Counted from the stretch's first letter, positions 22,468 to 35,034 are shown. The stretch is DNA of 64,000 nt from Lottia gigantea (GCF_000327385.1 NW_008708301.1:2148580-2212579), one strand, 5' to 3'. The notes: generated from the sequence alone by a model not told the origin. Translations and numbers: made by a program.

Positions 22468-25118
22468 TAAAGTCTTTGAATGGCATTTAGCAATTGTGAG
22501 TACGATATATAGACACAGCTTTATGGAACAACAATCACTGGTTAAAGTTTTATGCAACGTTTCGACGTGTTTCCCCTGTCGTCCTCAGTCACATAATGAG
22601 AAGAAGTGATGGGCAAACTATATAAACATTAATGCTTATTATTAAGAACACACAAGAGATAAATGGTTTATTGATACATTACATAAATTTTAACAGGTAC
22701 AATAAGAGGTACATAATTCTTAAAATAACATACAGGCTGATTAAGTAAAATAATTGAGATAAATAAGTGAATTAAAAAAGATTAATTGAAGATTAAATAA
22801 ATAACTATTGCAAGTAATGGAGTCTTTTATTAATAGAAATTACATTGTTTCAAATAATTAAATTATGGTTAAAGTTGAAAAATTTTATTAAATTGAATAC
22901 ATTTATGAATATGAATAATTACAAGTTTATCATATGCATGCGATAAACGAACACCTTCATCTATGTTAAGGTCAGGCTGATATCTTCTGATGTTGATAGC
23001 TTCATGAAGTCTCCTGGTTTTATCTATGTACTTATTATTTGTCAGTATGTTGGTGTTGCCAAAGTTGACTTTATGTCCTGTTTTTCTTCCCATAGCAAGA
23101 TGTTCAGCTACAGCAGATGTTCCTTCATTGCCGGGCTTGTTTTGATGGTCTTTGATTCGAACATCAAGGGGTCTCTTTGTTTCCCCTATATAAGAACTTC
23201 CACAGGAGCACTCAACTTGGTAGACATCCCTTAGGTTTTTGGTTGTTGGAGGGATTCAATTTACCATTGGCTCTGAGCAAATCTTTAAGCGTTGAGTTGC
23301 CATAGAACACTGTTTCAATGCCTACTGACGTTTTCAGGATCTTCTTGATTTGGTATGATGCCTTTCCGATGAATGGGATAGCTAAGCGGGTTGATGGCCT
23401 GTTGGGATTAGGCTGTTGGTTGGTTGGTTTTGCCATTAATACTGATCGAAAAGCTTGATGTACATAGGCTGGGGGTAGTCGTTGCGCAAGCAAAATACTT
23501 TCTTGATGTGTTGTAATTCTTGTTGAAAGTATTTTGGGTCACAAATCCCTTTCGCTCTTCTGACCAGTGCTGTGATGGCTGCCCTTTTGACATGTTGAGG
23601 GTTGTTGGATTGGTACTTCACATACTGATCTTATATGTGTAGGTTTCCTGGAGACGCGTGTCTTCAACTGACCTCCTAACCGCTTAACTTTCACATCCAG
23701 AAAGGGTATAGAGTCATCTTCTTCTGCTTCCATGGTGAAATTCATCCTCTTATGCTGACCATTAAGATGCTGAAGTAGAGCTGAAGGGTCATCTTCAGCT
23801 CTAAGCATGACAAAGGTGTCATCAACTTTCCGGAACCAGCAGATTGGTGAGATCGGAGAAGTTTCCGTGGTCTTTTCCTCAAAGGCTGTCATATAGATTT
23901 CAGTAATCAATGGTGACAAGGGGCTTCCCATAGGTAGACCGTGGATTTGTTCATAGATGTCATCTCCCCATGTGAAGTAGGTAGAGGACATACACATCTG
24001 AATGAGATCGACGATGCTGTCTGTAGTAAGTGTAGTATCTAGTGGGGTCTCTATTTTAGATATCTTATCTCTGATGATACTCAGCACATCTGTACATGGG
24101 ACATTGGTGAAACACCATATGAGTACATCTTCCCTGTGATCTTTCAATTTTGTGACAAATTCTTCTGAGTCTTTAATGAATGAGTTAGCTGTTTTCCCCA
24201 AAGGTTCCAAGATTCTGCTAAGATGTTGGGCGATGTTATAGAAGACAGAATCCCGAGAGCATATGAGTAGCCGAGCTTTGATGGGGTTTTTGTGGATGTT
24301 AATTGTTGCTCTGGCATATGGTGAACGTGGGTAACGGCTTGATCTCAGTTTAAATTTAAGTTGATTGGTAATTTGGTTACTGGATTCAAGTTCGTTTAGA
24401 TTCTTGTCCAACCTGTCTTTGTATATGCTCGTTGGGTTTTTACGGAGTCTTCTGTAAGTTTTCGCATCACTAAGTAGTTCTGTGACAGTTTCCTGGTACT
24501 CTTTCTTATCCATGATGACTGTGGCTTTTCCCTTGTCTACTGGTAGAATGGTGATCTTAATATCTTGTCTGAGGTCAGTGAGTGCATCCCTCTGAACTTT
24601 GGTTAAGTTGTTAGGTTGTATCTTGTTTTTAGCGAGGATCTCTGTCACTTGGTGTCTCAGATAGTTGATATGACCGCCTGGTGCTAATTGGTGTAAGCCA
24701 CGTTCAATGTTGACGATGAAGTCTTCATGGTTTTTGAGTTTGGTAACGGGTGAAAACTTTAGGCCTCGGGAGAGGAAGTTTATCTGCTCGTCTGTGAGAT
24801 TTTTCTGGCTTAGGTTGATGACAGTTTTGGTTAGGAATTCATTTTTTTGGTTGTGGTCTGGTTTTAATAAATTCTCTGAATGGTTTTTCCAACTTCTTAA
24901 GTTGTCAAATTTGGTTTGTTGTGAGATTTTGATTTTTTGGCCAAGAAGGTTGTTGGTCTTCTGATGCTTGGTTTTCAAGTCTTGAAAATCATTGGTAGAG
25001 ATATAGTTTGCCCATCACTTCTTCTCATTATGTGCCTGGGGACGACGAAGGAAACACGTCGAAACGTTGCATAAAACTTTAACCAGTGATTGTTGTTCCA
25101 TAAAGCTGTGTCTATATA
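22468..25118 (-). mobile_element. Penelope-like element (PLE)
   Basis: A Penelope-like retroelement, minus strand, in PFL1 intron 2. The N-terminal region KGKATVIMDKKEY, motif B (GLPMGSPLSPLITEIY) and motif C (KVDDTFVML) of the reverse transcriptase lie in a 479-codon frame at 23539-24978. The motif A region is altered: the usual VSFDV is missing before FTNVP. The frame shifts at the C-terminal side, where a GIY-YIG endonuclease is readable at about 22870-23215 (VYQVECSCGSSYIGETKRPL). The ends form an inverted repeat of about 120-150 bp (22500-22628 against 25003-25130), the known pLTR style of PLEs. The flanking direct repeat ttataccaacgac is a candidate target duplication. It is inactive as it stands. 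Confidence 0.85.
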
Positions 25119-25131
25119 TTATACCAACGAC

Positions 25132-27420
25132 AATTAAATACCATTTCCTCCAAAGGTTCTGTCATATCATGGCGATTTGGTTAGCATCTGCCTACATTTG
25201 ACGATAATAATACTGAACAATCAATTACTATTACGATCAAAGGAGAAAGTGCACCAACCAGTAGATTTCACCAGCATTAGATGGGACTCAAATAAGCTTC
25301 AGGAATTTGCTGAGGCTATAGACTTCAATCAGGTAAACTCACTGCAGGAAAGGTTAGCAACATAGAAACCAGAGGATGCCAACCAACGTAAAATTGATGA
25401 GATATAATCAGATGAGTGACATTTTCTTAAAGTCGTGTTAGATTTGTATTGTTGGTGTATCCCCTCTTTAAGGAAGTCAGTATCTTTAAAGTTTGTTTTA
25501 TTGTTTATATAGACTAGGTTATCATGGTGTATATTTATGTGAATAATGTTTGGTTCTAGTTAATCTAGAATGTATTGACGTGTAAGTTTAATAGTTTCAA
25601 AGTATGGGTATATACGGCAGTGTCATTTTCAGTTAAGATAAATATTTATGTCTTGAAAATATTTTGTTGGTAAATGATCCTGATTGTTAAGGTCGTATTC
25701 TAGCTAGGTCAAATGTCAAGTTTTTGCACACTGCCTTGAAATAGTTTCTCTTACCGCCATTTTAAGGATTTAGACCAAACTTTTTAATATGTATTTTTAC
25801 GACCATAGTTTCTCACAAGTTGTAAGTTTTTAATATATTTATGTATTATCTTGTAAGGAATGTTGTGTTTAGATTTTCCGTACGTTATTATATTAATCTT
25901 ATGTTTAGGTTACAATGTCTTTATGTTGTCATGTGTATATTGTTGTCAGGAGTTTAGATTGTCAATTAGTTTTGACATTTTGCAAATGGGTCAATTCAGT
26001 TAGGATTCCATATTGTACCTTCGGATTATTATATTTGTGAGTTGTGTCTTTTGATTGTTATTTTTAAATTTTGTAAAAGTCAAGTTAGAACATTCGATTT
26101 GTATTCAAGTTAGAATAGTCAAGTTGAACATTCGACTTATATTTAAGTTATATAAGATAGAACATTCGACTAACTAGCTTGTATTAAGTTATTGAATGTG
26201 TATTCCTTAGAGAACTATGTTATGATGTGGATATATGCTGATATATATGAGATCATGGTTATATGTTTACTGAAACTTTGGTGGTACTTAATTCGTCAAT
26301 ACTTTCGGAATGACCCTTTGGAGGTACTGGTTTAGTTACTACGCCGATACTTTCGGAATGACCTTTTGGAGGTAATTTTGAGTCTATATTTGACATGTGT
26401 TTAACAACAACACATATTAGGCCTATATTTGTACTGAAATATGTTTATGAACAAGATATGTATTAAGACATATATTTTATTGTATTGAACTGTGTTTGTG
26501 AACATTTTCTTTATTACATATCTTATCGGTATCGATGTGTTGGTGCGTAATTTGGACTACGGCGGCATCCACAATAAGGCTTGAGATATTTAGTTTCATG
26601 GCTCATTCTGATGTCTTGATATAAATCCATTTTCCAGTTTCCTCAGCTCTTCTTTTGTGATGTAGGCTTCGAATAGTGATCGTTAGTTGATAGCTGACAT
26701 GGATAGTTCTATGGTAACTTTTAAAATGGTACTAATAGTCTGGATGACAATTATATAAGTAAGTATTCATCTAATGGTGTTAGAAATGTTGTCTGGCTGA
26801 CGCAAAAAGACATTTCTTTGTCTATCTGACGTACTAGAAACGAATTGCTGAGACACGACTGTAGACGACCTTTGTTTATGGTGTATCTGTATCTCTATAT
26901 ATGTGGTTACTACGTTATGTGCAACTTGTAATCTGTCATTATTAATGGCGGAGTAATTGCAAGATGGAGTATAATTATGAACTGAAATTTGGCTGGTTTT
27001 GTATATTTTATGTCTACTTTTATTAAATTTACTGTATATGTATATGTGTTGTTGCCGGCTAAATAAATTTGTTAATTTTTCTGTCTCTCATTATTGGGTC
27101 TTCTTTGGTGTGATTCTGAAGTACGAAGCATTCCGTCCGTCCATTCTGTGACAGACATTTTCAAAGACAGTGCCAAAAGTATAAATATCAGTAAACTTGC
27201 AATTAATTGTGGTTGGTTGGTAGATGACAAGTTAACGTTCGCTTCCAATGGATGCTGATATCGCAAACTAGGTAGTTGTTGGTAGTCGTAGTAGCTGGTA
27301 GATGGATTGGTTCAGATTGGATGATTCTGTGTTGTTGTTGAAAATTACTTGTGCGACTCAGGGTATTTATATATATGGGAAAATGAATCATAGTATATTG
27401 ATGCTAAATAGTTAAAACAA
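25132..27420 (+). other. PFL1 intron 2, middle
   Basis: AT-rich. 25200-25365 has a short coding-like stretch (VDFTSIRWDSNKLQEFAEAI) that I cannot assign. Near 26280-26380 a unit of about 50 bp is repeated twice (actttcggaatgaccctttg). No gene is seen. Confidence 0.4.
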
Positions 27421-27424
27421 ATTA

Positions 27425-27818
27425 GGCCTGTATCCACAAGATTACAAGACCAATATGTTAAGAATTGGCTGATATCAATATGTACCAGTGATGAAAGTAT
27501 TAATCATCAGTTTGAAGAATATTTTATCAGTTTGCCTTCAAGTTTTAATTGTTGTAATTTGAGATGTAGGAGTCATAGACTTGAAGCTGGTATAGGTAGA
27601 AATATTGAAAGAGAAAAAAAGATGTAATCTGTGTCCGACTGAAGAATTTGGTTATGAATTTCATTACATATTCCCATATAACTACCATTCTTATAAGAGA
27701 AAAGAGTATCTAAATTCATATTATTATCAATACCCTTCCACCTCTAAAATGTATAGTTTATTTAATAGTCATGCCGAACAACTAGAGAACTTATCCAATA
27801 TTTTAGTCAAGATTTTTT
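27425..27818 (+). mobile_element. LINE 3' end relic
   Basis: The C-terminal tail of a LINE polyprotein is readable in two frames: LPSSFNCCNLRCRSHRLEAG, then CNLCPTEEFGYEFHYIFPY, YYYQYPSTSKMYSLFNS and ENLSNILVKIF followed by a stop. This pattern (CxLC..E.G.EFHY...., then YYY..P....LF.S) is the usual last domain of several invertebrate LINEs. Only this 3' piece remains. It lies in PFL1 intron 2. Confidence 0.65.
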
Positions 27819-28680
27819 AAATAGTATATATTCCAAAGTATAATGTCTAATAAATGTCCAATAGTTGTATAGTTCATGTTTTATAGTTGAAGTAATAACA
27901 GATTAACTTAGCATGTTATAACTATATGTATAAACTATTTGTATAATTTATTCTCATAATTTATGTCTCATTTTGAATATAGAGATTATTACGAATATAC
28001 ATGCACAAAATCTTCGACGTATAACTACGTATGGATCATACGTTTCGCGCATGTATTACCTAGCTACTTAAATTGGCAATTAGGGGATGTAAAATAAATA
28101 TCGGGTACTTTAATTATTTAGAAAGAACTATTAATTCACGATCAAATATGTCTGCATTGGAAATAAATAGGTTCAAAGCACGTTCTTCATAGGTTAAAAA
28201 TAAAAATAAGGGTTTGAGTATAAAAGCATGCGTCGAAAATTTTGTGCAAGTAATAGCCTATGTTTATACGTTCTCCCCTTACTACGCTTACACAAACCTT
28301 ACTCATAACGTATTCGACATACAGCATACGCTTGTTGTAGGCTTGCCAAATCTTCGATGTGCGATAGGAACATATTACAGAAATCTTTTAATGTTAGTCG
28401 AGCTTCACAACCAATAACAAATTACTCTGAAATAAATAACTCTGAAAGTTCTTACTTAAAAATTTTATGCTGGCCCTACTTGGACCTTATTTCTAGAGTA
28501 AGTTCTTCGTAAGATAAATTCTATTTTAAAAGAATGTCAAATTTACATGTGATGCCTCAGAACTAATTTTACACCGTTACACTTGTGTTTTGAAATGCAT
28601 GCGCAAACACACTAAAATTGTGATCTTTATCCATATTGTTTATTAAGTTGAATTCTCATTTATTTTATTATTTTTTTCAG
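27819..28680 (+). other. PFL1 intron 2, distal end
   Basis: AT-rich. A stretch at about 27995-28390 has cgacgtataactacgta and catacgcttgttg phrases like the repeat at 9900-10050. It ends at the acceptor tttattatttttttcag (28680). Confidence 0.45.
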
Positions 28681-28925
28681 CCATGAAGAATAGACTGGCA
28701 GGATTCGAGTTAAGGTTCAGTGATAATGGACATTGCAATATAGAAACATTTAATGGAAGCCGAATATGTTACAAAGATACTGAAGCAATTGGTCTGCTAG
28801 TCTACAATATAACATCATGTAACCAACCAGGAGTCAGTTTCTCTTCAAGATTTATATTTTTGAGTCCAAGATCGGACAAATATCTTACTTTTCGTCAGTT
28901 GATGGTATTTGAACCGATTGGTTAA
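28681..28925 (+). CDS. PFL1 exon 3: second half of F-type-lectin-like domain
   Basis: Encodes residues 165-245 in phase with exon 2. NRLAGFELRF matches the ERISGAEI strand of F-type lectins, so Arg169 is the candidate third binding residue. Cys183, Cys194 and Cys211, the motif SSRFIFLSPRS (in place of GRYVTVYLP) and LTFRQLMVFEPIG (the closing strand, like LHFCEVEV) follow. Two NxS/T sequons are present. The stop is at 28923-28925 and a polyA signal lies 31 bp further on. The loop between Arg160 and Arg169 is two residues longer than in eel agglutinin, and the intron falls inside it. Confidence 0.78.
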
Positions 28926-28955
28926 AGTGAACACTTAATATCCAGGATAACATTT

Positions 28956-28961
28956 AATAAA
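28956..28961 (+). terminator. PolyA signal of PFL1
   Basis: AATAAA 31 bp after the PFL1 stop codon, in AT-rich sequence. Confidence 0.55.
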
Positions 28962-30578
28962 TCTTGCTCCTAGAACTAATAAATTCCTTTATGATAGGTG
29001 CTCACTATCACGATTCTCGGCAAGATTGAAATCATGGATTTATCGTTATTAACCAATCAAATCTTAAGGTCAGTCGTGAAAATTGCGCTTACAGAACAAT
29101 ATTTTCTATGATCAGTCAACACGATCGGGATCATCCTCTCAGATCCTACTGTATCGTAACAAAACGCAACTGATCTAATCTAATCGTACTCCCACATATC
29201 TTGTTGATCTAAATCATCGATCTTAGAAATATTTACCGGTCGGGTCAAGTCGTAACACAAATCGGATCAACTTCAACTATGATTGTCAAAGACATCGCAA
29301 CCACAATTTACAGAGCGTGAACGTATTGGAACTTATCAGTAGTTTTCAGATTATCCCTTTTATGGGAACCCGATCGGATTCCGATCGTTTCAGATCATGA
29401 CCTAACCAAGCGAAAAAATTCTATTGGAACGTTTGTAATCGTATCCGAGAGGAAATTCAGACCGTGGCACATGGAATTGACACGTGAAAAGGCAGCATAC
29501 GAGCACAACGAATCGTTTCAGAACATAATAATCGACTCGTATTACAAACCTTAAATTTCTGAGAAATGGTAAATCGTGGCAATCTAAACGGATCACACAA
29601 CAAAGAAAACCTAAAATAAGTGATTGGATGGGATTTGCAATGATATTACCTAATACATACTACAACTTTCGTGTGATTTGTGACTGCGACTTAAATAGAT
29701 GACAACGTTTTTGTTTTTGAAGTTAGGAGTCTAAAAATGAAATGAGGTCTGACCAACTTGGCACTTTCGCGTCAAATTTATCCCGTAAAACTTGGTCCAA
29801 AGCTTCCCGCTTTTCTCAAAGTTAGATAGGAATCATCCTTGACTAATTATTAGTACAAGCTCACGAATCAAAACTTGTTGTCTATAGAATAAGCATGAGT
29901 TAATAAAAAAATTGTTTGTTTTTTGTTTTATTCAAAAAGGTCTATCTTTGACACATTAAAATAATATTTACTTTGCTAGCTGGCATTGTAAATGTAATAT
30001 CTAAGATTTTTGAAATATTCTTAAATGCTAAACAATCGTTTTGGGCAACTTTCAGAACACGTATTTATATTTTTATATTATCTACCTATTGTCTTATCGG
30101 GAATAATAAAATTTATAATATTGATTGGTAAATTTAACGTTTATAAATTTTTCATAAGGTATTAGGGTCTCAATACTCAACATTTACTATTCAAGAAAAC
30201 AATAATCCTATAAACAATCTTTATCGGACCACTTCTCGGATGAAAACAGGCATAGACAGGTTTCGTGTGCACCCTGATCAACTATCGATCAAATAAGATG
30301 TATAACAGTTACAAGGAAAGGCATAGATAAACATTGGGGTCAATTTCCAACTTTTAACAATGTAAAGTTGAATCATCTGATCGTTGAGCTAAGCGACTTC
30401 GGTGACCCAAAAATCAATGCAAATGATGTAGTTAATATTTGGGCGTTAAATTTGATAGTAATATGGATATGAAATATCAGATATCTACTATATGTAAATC
30501 TTGTCACTTTCATCTATACATCATGTCATGTAGAGGATCCTACATTGATTAGCAAACAACTAACAAATCAAATCAAAA
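28962..30578. other. Intergenic, with a dispersed repeat
   Basis: No gene. About 29000-29600 is rich in gatcg/cgatc words and resembles parts of 50760-51300 and 13200-13340 (for example tctaatcgtactcccacatc, ttgttgatctaaatc). It is probably an old DNA-transposon relic. 29620-30578 shows nothing that I recognise. Confidence 0.4.
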
Positions 30579-30810
30579 CTAGATTACTGTAATTCACTAC
30601 TGTATGGACTCTTAGCTAAATCACTCACACTTATTCAAAATAAAACTGCCAGAATGATATCCCTCACTAAAACTCATACTAATATTACCGCTGTATTTTA
30701 TGACCTCCACTGGCTTCCAATACCATACCACATTGAAAACATACTCCCCCTAACATATCTTACCTTAAACAGTCCGGGAGCTCTGAAGGAGTACAATTCC
30801 CAACTAAAAT
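30579..30810 (+). mobile_element. LINE reverse-transcriptase 3' fragment
   Basis: An open stretch reads LDYCNSLLYGLLAKSLTLIQ, KTARMISLTKTHTNITAVFY, DLHWLPIPYHIE, LTYLTLNSPGALKEYNSQL. This is the familiar RLDYCNSLLYG..QNxAAR..DLHWLPV..RI region that follows the RT core of CR1/L2/Jockey LINEs. Only about 77 codons remain. Confidence 0.75.
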
Positions 30811-31540
30811 GTGTAATTAACACGGAGACTTAGGATGGCGGAGAAGACATCTAATTCGATTTTGATGTGATAAGTTTGTTTTATTTATGGTCCAAAGGGT
30901 GGGGAGGTTATCCTCGGTAGCTTAGCGTTTTACTGCCGGTTCGGGGATTGGGGCAACCTTTCACTGATTATATACGGCCAAATATTTTAATTGGTTACAA
31001 AGATAGCTTAGATTTATTTGATACAATTTGAGGGCACAGCCCCGGTGAAACACATTGTGTTTTCCTTCTCTTTGCGTTATAATATATTGTGAAAGTTATT
31101 GACCTCTAATAAAATGGCGGCCGTTCTCCGTTGTCGGCACTTTCAATAGACGTATCAGATTAACGAAGCTCCAAATGAAATCAGATAAGCTCAGGATAAA
31201 ACCAGTGAGTTATATAACTCATTGATATAGTTTTAGCGCTGACGTCATAAGTTTTTGTGGTCACGTGAATCCCGAATGATCACATGAATCTTGGACCATA
31301 AAAAATAATATCTTGCAACATGATTTTAACGTCTTGGTATTTAACTAAAATTCTTGGAACATAATAATAGAGAATTTTCAAGAATTTTTTTTGTAACATA
31401 AATATTAACATTTCTTGGTACATAATAAAAACTCGTTCAACAAAATATTTTTTGGAGTGTAAATAAAAAAATTCTTGGAATTTGTGACTTTAATTTTTAG
31501 CGAAATAAAGATAAAATACAGTTCTTATAATTTTATTATT
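30811..31540. other. Intergenic, nothing recognised
   Basis: No coding signal. A stretch near 30900-30960 has A-box-like (tagcttagcg) and B-box-like (ggttcgggg) words, but their spacing is too short for a tRNA or an ordinary SINE head. Confidence 0.35.
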
Positions 31541-31554
31541 TTGGTATATGATAT

Positions 31555-32272
31555 AGATATTATCATAGGTCTCGTACACATCACTGAGGTACTTTGTAAA
31601 TTACCACTCCTAGTACAAGCTTGATATCCCACAACTGTTAGTCTAGTTCGATACTTACTAGTCTGACACCATACAACTACAAGCTTGATACTTACTAATA
31701 CTAATTTGATACTTACCACTACTAGTCGGACACTATACAAATACTAGCTTGATACTTACTAATACCTATTTGATACTTACCACTATTAGTCTGACACCAT
31801 ACAACTACAAGCTTGATACTTACTAATACTAATTTGATACTTACCACTACTAGTCTGACACCATAAAACTACAAGCTTGATACTTACTAATACTAATTTG
31901 ATACTTACCACTATTAGTCTGACACCATAAAACTACAAGCTTGATACTTACTAAAACTAATTTGATACTTACCACTACTAGTCTGACACCATACAATTAC
32001 TAGCTTGATACCACCACAAGTTTGATTCTTAAGAATACTAGTTTGAAACTTACCACTACTGGTTTGATACTTACCAATACTGGTTTGATACTTACCAATA
32101 TTAGCTTGATACTTAAGAATACTAGTTTGATACTTACCACTCCTGGTTTGATACTTACCAATACCGATTAGACACCAGCAACTACTAATTTGACACTATA
32201 CAGCTAGCTTGATACTCAGCACTACAAGTCTGACACCATACAACTACTAGCTTGATATTCACCACCACTGGT
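31555..32272. repeat. Minisatellite: 64-bp higher-order repeat of three 21-22-bp monomers
   Basis: The word gcttgat recurs at 31619, 31683, 31747, 31811, 31875, 31939 and 32003, exactly 64 bp apart each time. Each 64-bp unit is made of three variants of a 21-22-bp monomer (acttactaatactaatttgat, acttaccactactagtctga and the accatacaactacaagcttg type). From about 32003 the order breaks down and single 21-bp monomers continue to about 32272. Confidence 0.9.
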
Positions 32273-33187
32273 TATGGAACTTATGAAATATATTTGTGTA
32301 TGTATGTATTTTACTCAGCGAGGCAGATTCGAATAAGCATTATGCTTTTTTCTGTATTGCATATATATATTTTGTACATTGTACCACTAAATCCACAATA
32401 ATGAAATATTGTTAAAAAAAACTGTAATGTTAGTTTTATTGTCCACATTGAGGTTCATTTTTATTGATCAAATCGAATTTGTGTCATTTTTACTATGTTT
32501 GTTATTATAATGTTAATGATGTATAATGTAAATAAATATTTGTAAAGTGTGCTATTTATATCTATGTATCCTCTTGATAAAACTGAATTTATTTAAAAGG
32601 GTTAATTAAAAAGGACAGTACTAATTGTATTTGTAAATTAAGTTTGGACTAGTGTTGGTGTTTGGCTTTATAATTGCTCGATATCTTGAAACCTTAGGAA
32701 TACGTAGGAGATATATTACTACGTATTTAAAAGACCCAGTTGTCCAAACTCTTTCAAAATATGGCTCTGTTAATGTCGCTGTACGTGTCCCCATACCACT
32801 TACCACCATTACCAGAGCTTGTTCGTCTTGTTGCTGTGTCATTCGTGGCATTCAACATGTTTTATACCCTTAGTGCACGTGCTTTTTTGTATATTCAAGG
32901 ATCACGAGATTTTCGCATTTTGAAGATTCCCCCCACCGCGATGAGCAGTGAACGGGTATAATTCCAACATTATTGTTATGTTTAAGCAATGTATTTTGAA
33001 TGGATATGGATTGAACATGTCATATATTTTTCGTTAAAATTCACCTTTCAAAGTGGTTAAATTTATTTTAGCTTTCAATTTACATACTTGATTGAGGAAA
33101 ATTGATTTTATCCATTTACTTAAAGTAAATGAGTTTACATGTCTATTATAATTGTCAATTGTGATAAGAGCTTGATTATGATTGTTC
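32273..33187. other. Intergenic, with an unassigned coding-like patch
   Basis: 32640-32960 is less AT-rich and open in overlapping frames on both strands (73-76 codons), for example PPLPELVRLVAVSFVAFNMF. I recognise no family and see no splice structure, so I do not call a gene. The remainder is AT-rich. Confidence 0.3.
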
Positions 33188-33191
33188 TTAA

Positions 33192-34294
33192 AGGGACATA
33201 TTGTGTTTTTTGGGATTTGGAATTATTTATTTTCTCACATTCATGAATACTATACACCAGAATATAAAGAAGTGTGTCCCTTGGCTAATCTCAAAGTTTA
33301 AACTTGAAGCATCTTGTAGTTCATTTTAGAACACCAAATATAGTTAAAAGGTTTATGTAAACATTCTAACGTCGGTATGTTTCTTCGTTGGTTTTGGAAA
33401 ACTAAACGTTAAATTGTAGACAATTAATATGCCTCCTACTTATTCGGATGGTTTCAGCTAAAAAATATTGAGCCGTTTGAAGGCCATATACCAAAACAAT
33501 GATCAAACTGCTATATAATTATACGCTCTATTTTTGATCATAACTTTTAAAACACATTTAGGTTGATCAGTTGCATACATAGAAGTAAATAACATTTATT
33601 ATTATTGGACATTGATAAAGACAAAACAATTATATTGAGTTCTAGAGTTGTCGCCGGTCTAAATCGTATATGGGCGCATATATTAAACTGTTCGGTTTCA
33701 GACGTTCGGTAAATTAATGTTTCTATAGAATATTTGATGCTCAAAAACAATCACAAGTACGTGCAATCGTCTTTCATACATTATAAAGACAATATAAAAC
33801 AATATAGCTGCGACAGGTTGACCGCCGAATTACCAATACAGAAAACAATACCAAAAATTAAAGCTGCAACAGGTTGATAGTATAATAACCATTACAGGAG
33901 TCGACTAAATTAACTCTATAGGCCTGGCAAAATTATCACCTCGATGACCACCTTCAAATATAAATAGAAAAACAAACGGCAGATTCAACTCTATTTTAGC
34001 GGTGGAAGGGTAGGGTTTTGGTTAAATTTAACAAAATTAATTATCCTTAAATTCTTTTAAGCGTAATAAACGTGACTGTAGGCCTACTGGTCGTAAATAG
34101 AATGATTGACAGGCATTCATAAAGGGAAATAACTCTGGTTTTAAATGTGTGATTACTTTCCTTTTATCTTTAGGCTTACTTATTTCTACAGCCAACCTTG
34201 GTCGGTGCCATGATAACGAAATTTATTTCAGATCGAAATAAATTTTAGTATATTAACAATGTTTCATATAATAAAAAAATAGCATAATGCCCCT
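33192..34294. mobile_element. Non-autonomous TTAA-target DNA transposon
   Basis: The ends are inverted (left agggacatattgtg, right gcataatgcccct, so AGGG[A/G]CATxxTG in both directions) and each is flanked by TTAA (33188-33191 and 34295-34298). TTAA target duplication is typical of piggyBac and Kolobok. No transposase frame is visible in the 1.1 kb. Confidence 0.55.
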
Positions 34295-34298
34295 TTAA

Positions 34299-35034
34299 AA
34301 TAAATTGATCTCTTTTAATGAATTCAGGAAAATAAGTATCATTAAGTGAAAACATTAAGGTTACCCATTGATAGTATTATAATTAGATTCTTGAGATTCA
34401 TTAATCTATCAACATTCAAATCATTATACGAAAGAGTGTCGCAGTCCGGCTTTCGTAGAAGAAGAATTTAGCTTTGTATTCAGAAAAGTAGCAGTAGCCT
34501 ATTTCTGTTAACAGGTCATTTTCACTGGGTTACTGTCTCATGTTTATCCCATTGACTTTGAATGTTGACCACGTGGATTGCAATTTAAATAGTTACATAT
34601 TGATTTTCACATTGAGATCAAGTGCTTTATTTTCATAGAGGTTAAATAACTATGTGGTTCAAGGTATGACCTATAAGCGTATCGGGTTTACAGAACATAT
34701 CAAGAATTTGAATTAGTTTGAGGTATTTTAGCAAAAATATTTAAATAGCAATGGCTATCGTAATACGCCCACAATTATAATGGTAACCAAGTCGTCAGTA
34801 AATGGAATATTTCGAGAGTAAGTTTTTTTTATACTACTTTACTTATTTAACAGCTTTCGTACTGTGTCTTTTTACAGAGGCATACTTTTCCCTATTATGA
34901 TGACAATACTGAGTTTTCAAAATATAACCCTCACCGCTCACGGTTTTAGATTCCGCAATACTTATTTTCCTGTGGATCCATCCGATGTCTGAACTGTCAT
35001 TTTTTCTAAACAATTGCAGGTTCGTCTATTTTTG
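34299..35034. other. Intergenic, nothing recognised
   Basis: AT-rich sequence without coding signal or clear repeat structure. Confidence 0.4.

Noticed and set aside
30900-30960. Possible tRNA-derived SINE head (A-box-like and B-box-like words)
   Set aside because: The two boxes are too close together, no cloverleaf forms and no second copy was seen.
32621-32961. Overlapping open frames on both strands
   Set aside because: Three competing frames of similar length, none with a recognised domain; likely a composition effect.
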